DNA from: Blasia pusilla
Taxonomy: Eukaryota; Marchantiophyta; Marchantiopsida; Blasiales
Direction of reading: 5' to 3'
Assembly: GCA_050084515.1 (NCBI GenBank)
Contig: CM114272.1
Location: forward strand, 45,942,001-46,006,000
Length of the DNA stretch: 64,000 nucleotides
The notes under the pieces were generated by a model. That model made no database searches. It was not told where the DNA came from and saw only the letters and a program-made list of their open reading frames with translations. The translations under genes and the position numbers were made by a program. This document shows positions 45,336-56,700 of this stretch, one piece after another (position 1 is the stretch's first letter; each line of letters starts with the position of its first letter).

Positions 45336-45340
<5 letters not shown>
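44103..45340 (+). pseudogene. LINE, right half (RT thumb and C-terminal zinc knuckle)
   Basis: WYWGEQEIPRMATYTYLGIEF at 44139-44200 is the conserved YLGI segment that follows the FADD palm in non-LTR reverse transcriptases. HPSLEYGAVVWDA follows. After a damaged interval, 44925-44990 reads CALCDDRDETSSHYLVSC, the CCHC-type zinc-binding region near the C-terminus. It is in the same orientation as, and continues from, the segment ending at 24783. Confidence 0.8.
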
Positions 45341-45374
<34 letters not shown>

Positions 45375-45485
45375 CAAACCAAACCCACTCTCCTAATGAG
45401 AAGCTTGGATTACACACACAAGGCAAGGAGGACCATAGCTCTACCATCTCATGCTAAGTGGTTCAACAAAGAGAGAATGAGCTCT

Positions 45486-45581
<96 letters not shown>

Positions 45582-45892
45582 GGTATACCCCCTTCCCTAT
45601 CCCAAGCTCCTCCTTGGTAACCTATGCTCGCACGTCACCTCCTTGGCTCTTGACCTGCTATAGCGGATAAGGGTCGCTTCCCAAAGTGAAAAGTCAACTA
45701 TACCAAAAATGGTAACTTACCCGAAATATTATGTTTCTCAATATGGCTCCAAATGATCCAAAACAAAAAGGAAATCTGCTCTCTCAGGTTACCCATGGTT
45801 CTGTTCTCTCAGCAGGTCATCTTTGACCTCTTGAGGTTATCCTCTAATATCTTCAAAGGCGCTCTACTAGATCTTGTCGATTTATCCTAACA
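45341..45892 (-). repeat. Inverted solo copy of the Ty3 LTR
   Basis: Read on the minus strand it begins TGTTAGGATAAATCGACAAG at 45892 and follows the 43473-43976 LTR. It contains an expanded (GA)n tract (CT on the plus strand) at about 45490-45577 and another at 45343-45371, where the LTR similarity ends. It interrupts or follows the LINE. Confidence 0.7.
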
Positions 45893-47360
45893 AAAGTGAC
45901 AATTACATAAGTCATTTGTCACATACACCTTTATTGTTATCTAAGTGAATCACAAGAACCTAGGGCTCCCACTTCTCCCAATGTAAATGGAGACTAAGAC
46001 ATCCATGGTTCTGTTTTACGTCATAACATGCAGCAAGCACTAGGAAAATATGTGAAGCAAGTGAATCAACATCGACACCACATGTAAAACCTATTGTAGA
46101 TGTGGCTATAGAACACTCACATATAATCTTTCCAATTTGTATTATTATTGTTGATCTTATATTTTGTCCCTTAATAAATATTTGATATTATAAAAAATGA
46201 AATATATTTTAGTGTAAGAAGAAAATAATTTCATGAATTAAAATTAACCAATGATTCAATTAATGAGTGTTATTTTTGTGGGAGGAGCAAATATTATTTA
46301 AAAGGATATTGTTGGAAGGGTGGAATTATTAGAGGGAGTGGGATTATTGAAGTTTTAATAGAAGAAAATTATGTATGAGGGGAATGTTGTTATACTCTTA
46401 ATATTTTAGAAAGTGGAAACTCTAAATAAATTTTGAAATGAAAAAGAATCTCTAAATCATCTTTAAAACTTAATTTTCGAGTATCTTCTATATTGTAGGG
46501 GTTACCGATACGTTGAAGTTTCATACCCACGTGCAAAACTATCATCCATTATTGCATGCATTTTCTGAGGAATTCAAGATAACTCAAATAACTATTAGCA
46601 CAAGTGGCATGAAGTACTAGAAGTATTACCAAATTAAGAGGACATGCATGTTGAGGAGATCTTGTAAGATCCTCTTGTAGAACAGCTAATGACTACCACG
46701 AGAATACATGTGCAAGTGGATGGTCCCAAAATCTGCCACTTGGGAGCGCTTGGAGAAGTTCCCATGGCACCCAATGAAAACTAAGTACCTAGGTAAACTG
46801 GTTCGAGATCAAGTGACAACATCGAGAGAAGGCGCCTGGCTTTGGGTGATAGTAGGGTGTGGCAGATGTCTGGTCTCATATCGTGAGTTGTTAACATGCT
46901 GAATACCCACCATGGCACATAACCCGCAAACATAAAAAAAAATACTTCATGTTCGACCTGTCATCTGTTTTCTTCACCACTTATGTCTCTAGCAACCTTA
47001 TATCTATTTGGAAGAGGTGCACATACCCCGCAAACACAAAAAAATACTTCATGTTCCACGTGTCATCTGTTTTCTTCACCACTTATGTCTCTTACAACCT
47101 TATTTCTATTTAGAAAAGGTGCGTGTGCATACCCTAATGGAACTCTTCAGGTATGTGTTGCCAAAGGTCACCCTGACAAAGTAGAGATAGATGATGACTT
47201 CATATGTATACCCTAAGATGATTTGGCAGCCCCTATAGTTGAGGATTGACTTCCAGTCCAAGCCAGTCTTTGGCGGCTGAGAAATACTGTAATCTTACCA
47301 TGTGAAGGTGTCTACCTATCCTGAAAGAAGCCAGGACCACATTACCTAGAAATTTGACAT
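45893..47360. other. AT-rich 3' flank of the oligopeptidase gene
   Basis: No coding family is recognised. 45900-46700 is AT-rich. A tandem duplication occupies about 46923-47130. Confidence 0.5.
46923..47130 (+). repeat. Tandem duplication, two 104-base units
   Basis: Both units start CCCGCAAACA and contain ATACTTCATGTTC and CATCTGTTTTCTTCACCAC; they differ at about ten positions. Confidence 0.9.
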
Positions 47361-47466
47361 GCTATACACACGGTTCAAGTCTCAAGCTGGGCCTGCACAC
47401 TTCTTGGGTATGATTTGGATGTAAGTGTGCAGGCCCAGGTTGAGACTTTAACCGTGTGTATATAGC
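47361..47466. repeat. Inverted repeat with 39-bp arms (snap-back or MITE-like)
   Basis: The left arm 47364-47402 (starting ATACACACGGTTCAAGTCTC) pairs with the right arm 47423-47461 with two mismatches, leaving a 20-base loop. It lies about 320 bases 3' of the oligopeptidase stop codon, within the likely 3' flank. Confidence 0.9.
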
Positions 47467-47786
47467 AGGTGAAGGTACCGGTGACTTGACTTACTTTTGA
47501 GCTTCCTAGTTGGAGCCCTGGAAATTTTCTAACACCTCACTAAGAGCCATTCACCATGCAAAGAACATAAATTAAGTAAGCCATACAAGGTCACAAACTT
47601 CCACTGATGAAATTCCAGAGGGTATCACACATTCAGCAGAACATTTCAATAATTCCTGAATTGTCTGTCAACTTCTATTCTGTAAAGTGGCAATGAGCTA
47701 GAGCTGATGATAAACACTAATTCCAGCAAAATCATCATGGACACGGAAACACCATCCTACGACATGAGGTTGACCTAATCGACTAA

Positions 47787-50700
47787 TTAGGCAGTAGCAC
47801 TGGCCAGTAAACCACTGTGTCGTAAAAGAGCATTAGTCGATGGATCTCTTCCCCTGAAGTCCTTGAAAACCTGTCAAAATCACCCACTATCACATCAGAC
47901 GTCTTTGTCTATCTGTTTAGGACCTCTCTAGCAATAAGAGATTAGCTCTAGTCCATTTCTCATTTCCCACTTGTCGTTCGTAACAAGAATGACACCAGTT
48001 TTAGTTGGTACAATTAAAAACTGATTCTTCCCCTTTTACATGACCATCTTGGGAAACTCACCTCAGCTGGCGGTCTACCTCCTCCTAGTCCAAGCACTGT
48101 CTCTCTGAATCTCTTGCCAGTTTCCTTCACAGCCTGTGGGGATCATAGCACAAAAGTGACTGTTTAATGCCTCACCAGAAAAGCTGCTAGTTGAGAAGTG
48201 TGAAATACAGTGGATACAAACATAACACATCTGATTTATAATGAATACATCACACATTAAACTTGAATTTTCAAATCTTTTTGATATCACTCATGCATAA
48301 GATGAAAACCGGTACCAACCACTAGATTGATGAAATCAAAAGAGGAGTCTCATACACAGCAGCCATCATTGAATGCCCTTTACCTCTTCATTTTCTAGGC
48401 CAACTTCCTCAAATGCAGAAAAGGCATCTGCAGATAGTACCTCTGCCCACTGTTGACATTTCCCAATGCAAAACAGCCATCAGATGGGCAATTTTTCATT
48501 TCATGTCAAAGCATAATTCCACAAATCTGTACTATCTTCCTAGATCTTAACTGATAATCTCCCAAAAGTAGAAAGATACTTCAAGATTAATTCAGTTTAG
48601 TTCAGTCTTTTCCACAGAAAAAAAAAAAAAAAACTCTCATGACTCCAGGACATGCATCAATTACTCCATCATTAACTACTACTCCAGGTGACGTTTAGAC
48701 TCCACCGCTACCTTCAGACTGAACTCCTATGCTCCATATGTACCCTACCACATGTTGATAACCTTTAAAGTGCAGTTAAGAGATAAAGCACAGACAAGGA
48801 GATAACCCTTGAGGGGGAAAAAGATCATGAAATCTTACCTTATAACTGTAGTATCCAGCTGAGTAGCCACCTGCCCATCCATCACCAACATCAATACGCC
48901 ATGACTTTTTAAACTTTTTTAAGAACCCACGAATAACTATTTGACATAACCAAAACATACCAGAAATATGAGCACTTACATGGAATTGTTGTAAGAACAT
49001 AGTAACTTGGAGTTTACTATACTGAAAAGTAACTGATAAAGTTACTATAGTGTTTAACCACAGTAAATGGTAATTTCTTGTTGCTGTAGATTTAAGTAAG
49101 TAATTCTGAGAAATACAATGGGCAGCAGGCCCTAACTTTAAGACGTAGAAACTCATTCTCTTGGCTGTATATAACCCCTTGAGGGTGCCCTGCGAAATTA
49201 CATTCTCTTACACCTTTTCGTACAGAACTCTCTGAGCTGAGGAGCTGATTGAGCAGCACTGAGCGTGCTTTGCTTACCTGAGTGGATTGTGCTTCTGACC
49301 TCAGTAGTTCAGTGTGCTTCTGCTTTCAGACTGAGACGTCTGCTGACCTGAGGGGTTCAGTGAGTCTTGTGATCCAAGGTGTCTAGTAATTCTAACCTGA
49401 GTGGTTGCTATTGAGATGTCTACTGCTGCTAACCTGAGTGGTTGCTATCGTACTAAGTGTGCTTATGAATGCTAGATAGTCTGGTGGTACAGGTTGTCTA
49501 GTGCTTTCCTCTACAAACTAACCTGAGTGCTATTGCACTGAGTGTGCTTGTAAAAGCTAGGTTGTAGAGAAACTCTGATATTCTAAAAGGTTATGGGCCC
49601 ACTACGCTTCCATTTGCTATGATAAAGAGCTTTTTCGTGAGTTTCACCCTGTGACAAGTGCACAGTATGTCAGATGTGGATATGGGAATCGAAGCCCTGT
49701 TCTTGGGATTGGAAAGGTGTCCCTGAAATTTGACAGAGATCATAGTCAAGATGGGATTTCACACAATGTTCTTTTGGTACCAGAGTTCACAAAGAACTTG
49801 GTATCTGTTCATCAACTGACTAAATGAATCATCCAAAAGGGAGAAAAAGTTCTGTGTCATCGTGTGGCAGAAGAAAAGTTGTTTCCACTGGTGGAAACAA
49901 CAATTGGTGCAATGGTGGCTGCTGGTGCGATGGTAGCTGAGAACTCTGGCAACTTCGACATGCTCATTTGTCAGAGAGCAACATTTGTTCTCCACAGAAG
50001 ATGGTGGAAGGATTCAAACTTCATGGGGATGGTAGGTTGGAGTTTGGTAGAGCATGTGCTGAGGGTAAATCTCACAAGTCATCCTTTCCCAATAAATCTT
50101 TGAGAACAGGTCTTTTAGATCTCATCCACTCAGATGTTTGAGGTTACATGACACAGAAGTCTCTAGGAGGAGCTGCTTGGTATGTGTGCTTTGTGGATGA
50201 TTATAGCAGAAAAAGCTTTGTGTATCTGATGAAACACAAAGGTGAGGTTCTTGATAAGTTCAAGAACTTTGTGGCAATGGTGGAGCTACAAACAGGAAGA
50301 AGAGTGAAGAAAATTCGCTCGGATATAAGGAGTACAGGAACAAAGAGTTCTTTTCCTTTTGGGGACAAAAGGGGATTTTGGTTGATGTCACAGCCAGAGA
50401 CAGTCTCTCTCAGAATGGAGTAGCAGAGTGACTAAACAGAACTCTATCAGAGAAGGGGTTGAGCATGCTCCAGCATGCAAATCTCAGGAAAAGAATCTGG
50501 GGAGCGGCAATCAAGACTGCAAACTTTCTGAGGAATGTAAGTCCTACTAGTGCTTTGAATGGGATGACTCCAGAAGAATGTTGGAGTGGTAAGAAACCAG
50601 ATATCTCCCACCTTAGAGTCTTTGGTTGTCCAACTTATGTACATATCCCAAAAGAGAAAAGATCAAAATTCAATAAGGCTGAAAAGCTCATCTTTGTAGG

Positions 50701-53700
50701 ATATGGGACTGGATTTGAAAAGATATGTTCTCTACAATCCAAAGACTGGATAGTGTGTCACAAGTAGAGATGTGCAGTTTGATGAAACCTGGGAAGGAGA
50801 TCAGAAGAAAATTTCTGAAGCAGAGGGCAAATCATCATCACAACCTCAAGTTACTTTTCATGCATGAACTCCAATGACTAACCTAGAAAGAGATGCAGAT
50901 TAACTCTCAGGACCATCTAGTGGAGAACTTCGTTCAGAAAATCTGAAGGTGTATGTCAGGAGAAAGCATCAAGTTGTCCAAACTGAAGACAATCATCCGG
51001 AAACCAACTTTCAGCCTGCTGAAGAACCAAGTACTTGTGAAGATGCACAAACCGAAGAAGTGGCAGAGACATTGCCAAGGAGATCTGGAAGAACGAGAAC
51101 ACCTATTGACAGGTTGGGAGTTCATAATGAGAAACAGACTCAATCCTCAGTGGATGAAGAAGCTTGTCTTTCTACAGATGGAGAGGATGAACCGAAAACA
51201 CTTGCACAGGCTATGAGTAGACCTGATTGGAGCAAGTGGCAGATTGCAGTTGATCAAGAGAGACAATCTCTTGAAAAGAATGGCACATGGGAGTGGACTG
51301 ATCTACCCAAAGACAAGAGATCCATTGGTTGCAAAAGGGTTTTCAAGATCAAGAGAGGAGCTACCAATGAAGTGGTAAAGTACAAAGCTCGTCTTGTAGC
51401 AAAGGGTTTCAATCAACAAGCTGAAGTTGATTATACAGAGACCTTTGCTCCTGTTGCACGATATGGTTCCATAAGGTTGCTTTAAGCTCTAGCTGCTGAA
51501 GAAGATTGGGAGGTGGAGCAATTAGATGTGGAGACTGCTTTTCTGAATGGAGACCTGAAGGAAAACATCTACATGGATGTTCCAGATGGGTATGGTGGAC
51601 ATAGGGTTTTGTAAAACATAATAACTTGGAGTTTACTATAGTGAAAAGTAACTGATAGAATTAATATAGTAAATTAGTGTTTTACCACAGTAAATAGTAA
51701 TTTCTTGTTACCATAGATTTACCTCAGTAATTCTGGGAAATACTGTGGGCGACAGGCCCTAACCTAAAACCCTAAAACCTAGAAACTCATTCTCTTGGCT
51801 GTATATAACCCTCTGAGGGTGCCCTGCGAAATTACATTCTCTTACACCTTTCTGAACACAACTCTCTGAGCTGAGGAGCTGATTGAGAAGCACTGAGTGT
51901 GCTTTGCTTACCTGAGTGGATTGTGCTTCTGACCTTAGTAGTTCTATGTGCTAAGCACTGAGTGTGCTGCTGCCTACAGACTGAGAGGTCTGCTGACCTG
52001 AGGGGTTCAGTGAGTCTTGTGATACAAGGTGTCTAGTAATACTAACCTGAGTGGTTGCTATTGAGATGTCTACTGCTGCTAACCTGAGTGGTTGCTAAAG
52101 CACTAAGTGTGCTTGAGAATGCTAGGTAGTCCGGTGATACAGGTTGTCTAGTGCTTTCCTCTACAATCTAACCTGAGTGGTTGCTATTGCACTAAGTGTG
52201 CTTGTAATAGCTATGTTGTAGAGAAACTCTGATATTCTAAAATAGAGGCAATGCATGTTTGTTGAAGAAGGCATTGTATGGTCTTAAACGGGCTCCAAGA
52301 GCCTGGTATGAAAAGTTGAACTCTTAGGGAACAGGGATTTTGTAGAGCTCATGCAGATTTGAGTGTACACTCAAATTAATTCTGAGAATTACTATGTTGG
52401 AAATTTGTGAGCAGGTTGACATGCATTTAACACATTATCATGCAGGTCTACAAGAACTCTTGTGATGCACACTCACAGGAAATATGCCTGCATCATGTTA
52501 CTCTTGTCCACATCTCAAGTTTGCAGACATCACCCTCCTCACCACTACAAATCTTCCTCATCACTACAAATCCTCACCTGTGCGAACCCACCTCCTGGTT
52601 GGCGACCCCAGATAAAACGGGGTCACAGAACTCAATCCGTGTGAGCTCAATACTACTCCCAGAGTGGAGCATCCACACAAGCCTGCTTGAAACCAATGTC
52701 TCCAAGCACTCTTACAGTAGCTCCTTGCTTGAAACCAATGTCTCCAAGCAATCTCTGTAACAAAATGGCTTCGGCTGTGGCCCTCGTCAGAGCTGCGTAG
52801 TCAGCTTCAGTGCTTGATAAAGCAACACTTCTCTGCAACTTAGAGTTCCAGCTGATACAGCCATTCCTTAACAGAAAACAATTTCCTGAAGTTGATCTTC
52901 TTGAATCAAAATCTCCTGCCCAATCAGCATCAGGGTATCCCACAAAATCAAAATTTGCATATTTCTGATACATTATAGATCTGTTCAATGTTCCTTTTAG
53001 ATATTGCATAATCCTTTTTACAGCCTTCCAGTGCTCAAGTCCAGGTGTGCATATATCGGGCAACATTGCCAACTGCATATGACAAGTCAGGTCTGGTGCA
53101 GATCATGGCCCACATAAGGCTCCCGATTGCACTCTGATATCGCATATTAGCCATTTCAGACTTGTCATCATCAGTTTCAGGGAAGTCCTCTTCAGTTAGT
53201 TTCCTTCCAGTTTGCATCGGAGTGGAGATTGGCTTGCAATCCTCCATCTGAAACTTCTTCAAAATCTCAGAGATATATCTTATCTGATCAATGAGAATCC
53301 AGCCTTCTTCCTTGTTCCTTCTGATTCCCATTCCAAGGCACTGCTTGATCTCTCCCAGGTCTGTCATTTCAAATTCTTGACTCAACAACCCTTTACTCTG
53401 TGGAGGGCATTCTGATCATTGCTGACAATGACGGTATCAACAACATGTAGAGCCAAGATCACATACTGCTCTTTGGATCTGATCAAATACAAATTCTGAT
53501 CAGCAGTTGTTGCCTTGAGTCCCATCTCCAAGAGATGGGAATTGATCCTTTGAAGCCAGAGTCTGGAAGCTTGTTTCAATCCATACAAGGCTTCATTCAA
53601 TTTGCAGACTCTGTTTGGATGCTAGGGATCAATCAATCCTTCTGGCATTTCTAAATATACTTCCTCCTGAAGCACACCATTCAAAAGAGCTGTCTTCACA

Positions 53701-56700
53701 TCCATTTGCTCGACCAAGAGATCAAATTGAGCAGCAAGAGCCAGTATTGCTCTGATGGATGTGATCCTGACTACTGGTGGGAATGTATCAGTGTGATCAA
53801 TACCATACCCATGGGAGTAACCCTTTGCACCGAGCCTCGCCTTATACCTCTGAACGGTGCCATCTGCATTGAATTTGGTCTTAAAGATCCACTTACACTT
53901 TCCCGGCATCTTCCCTTTTGGAAGTTCAATAAAAGTCCATGAATTATTCTTTTCGAGTGATCTGAGCTCACTCTGAATTGCCTCTGCCCACTTGGGTGCA
54001 TCTTGCCCTGACATGGCTGGATTGTTGAAATTTGTTAATATCTAGTTTAGTCATGCTCTAAAAATAGTTAGTCAGATACTAACTTAGTTGGATACTAATT
54101 TAGTTAGCTAGAGATAACTTAGTGTTCCTCTATCTTTTAGGGTAACCTTGAATTAGGGCAATTCTCGAGTTAGGGTTAGCCACCATCTGTTATTTAGGGT
54201 ATGGATCTGTTCAAGAAGATCTAAGGGCCAGAAGTGCTCACCCTGATGTATATAATGTCTCTGTTTAGAGAGCAGAAGCCAATTCTACAGCATGCACAGT
54301 TTTGGTGAGGACTCCTGAGGCTCTTGGTCCTGCTGCAGAGTGATCAGAGAGTAGGAAGAGGAGATTGAGACTAATTGCTGTGCTTGCTAGAGCCTCACTG
54401 GAAGGCAGGTTGTTTTGTCTAGTATGCTGATGGAGATTGTTTGTGCTCAATGGTGAGCCATGTCTGATCTCTGAGCTGGTGACATGTGAGGACCTGTAGT
54501 CTGAGTGCAAGGTGTGGCTGAGTAGAATCCTTCTTAGTATCTCTTAGATAGTAAGAAGAGTCACATCATGGTAGGGCTCTGATTTGGCAATAGAGATAGG
54601 GACTGATTTGCTGATTGTGTACAAGCTGAAATCATGGATGGTCTAGCTGATGCTAGCTCTGACTTTGTACAAGGAGATACTTCTGCTGGTCAATCATTTT
54701 CTCATGGATTATCCTTGAGAGGGATGTCACCTTCAATGAGAAGGATGATTCTGTAGCCATTCGCGGAATTGCAAGTTCTTCTGACGATGAAAGAAATGAT
54801 GACTCCCCTCTGGTGCCCTTCATTAATACACAAATGAAGAAAGCTGCTACAAATGCAGCTGTCAAAACACCCTCAGCAAGTGGGAGTTATGAATCAAATA
54901 GTCAAACTCCCAGTATCACGGGTCCTGTGTCTACAGAGCCAGAATCCAGTTCTGGTGGGCCATTAGGAGCTCAAGTTGTAAACACAACTACTCCACTGGT
55001 GACTTAACAAAGGAAGAAAGGGAGAATTCCTAAGCATGACAATCAGGGGCAAGGCAACCCCACACATGCTCAGGATGCACTTACACCAAACCCAGCATCT
55101 GAACTGCGTATAAGTAGTAGAAGAAGAACAAAAGCTCTTCAGTACGATGCTGCAAAAGGGAGACATGTCCCACACTACCAAGCCATGTTTATTTCTGACG
55201 GTGGGAATCTTGCCGATCCTCAGACATTGGACTTATCCCCTTTTCTTTCAAGTCTCTATGATTTGACTTCTTCTCCATGTCTGAGGAGTATGCACTCCTG
55301 TGACTTGAAGTCAAACTTCCCCCTATGGTCCTCGTGGACCATAGGGGAAAGCTTGACTGGAAGAAGTTGTCAGTGCCGTATTTGATTGGGGGCTAGGGGC
55401 AGAATGCCCCAACATACACAGATAGTTCGTCAGCACACACCTTGCAAGTATATCACCTTGCTTAAATCTGATGATGCACGCACCTTCTTGAAGTGCCAGA
55501 CTGCCTCCAGACAGGTCATATCTCAACACACAGAAAAGGTTCTTCATCAGACCTGGTACGTGTAGAACATCCTCGATTATGATTCTTCTTTCATTAAGAA
55601 GAATCACCTCCCCATTTCCTCTACCAGCAACTTTCTGGTGACTATCATCACCGTTGAACACAAACTGCTCATTTGAGACTTCCTTGTAGTCTCTGAACGT
55701 GGTCTTATCAAAAGCCGTATGAGTTGTAGCTCCTGTGTCCACATACCAAGTACTGTCTGATTTTCCACAGCACGAGAGAGCTATGACAAGTGCTCTTCCC
55801 TCATCATAATTTGAGTTGCTAGTACTTGCCCCATCTTGGAGTTTCTTCCGGCATTGCTTGGCCATGTGTCCCACCTTGCCACAATAGAAACAGGTAAGCC
55901 TTCGCTTGGGGTTCTTGGAAGACTTCTGCTTCCTGTCACTTCCTTGAACAGATCCTCCCTTATGAGGACCTGTATGAGACTTCCCAAGTCTCTTATCCAA
56001 GAGAAAAGCAACTTCTTTTCGTAACTGGTCTAGTGTTGGACCAGATGTTGAAGTTGTCACTGTAAGGGCTGTCGATGAAGAATCAACCCACTCGACAGCA
56101 TTCTGCAAAATCTCTTCTTGAAGTAAAAATTTGACAAGAACCTGGAGGATCAGGTTAGCATGGCTACGCAGAGAGGACACGAACGGTCTGTAGCTCACCG
56201 GCATGCTTTTCATCAATGCAAGCACAGCCTCCTCATCATCCACAACATAGCCTCCTGCAGCAAGTTGGCCAATGATGCTCGTAAGGACCTGTACCTGTGC
56301 TTTTGTACACTGTCACTTGAGGCTGGACATTCAGTCCTTAAGGTGCATACGAGACACATGGTCTCGTGCCTGGAACATAGTACACTGGTGTACCCAAGCT
56401 TCACTCGCCTTGTCGAAGCCTGTGATATGGGTCACCAATTCCACTTCAAGACTATTGCAGATTAAGGACAAAGCTTGAACATTCTTGACATCCCACGCCA
56501 AACCAGCATTATTGATGCCTGGCCTGCCTCCAGGGGTGGATGGAGGCGTAACAGGTCATGGGAGACCCTTCAACAATTGCCCAGTTCTGATCGGCCATCA
56601 GGTCCAATTTCACGCGATGTTTCTACTGCGCAAAGTGGGTGCCATTGAATTTGGTGCTGTCCTTCCTGACATCAACATATCGAGGCATACTGACCCAGAA

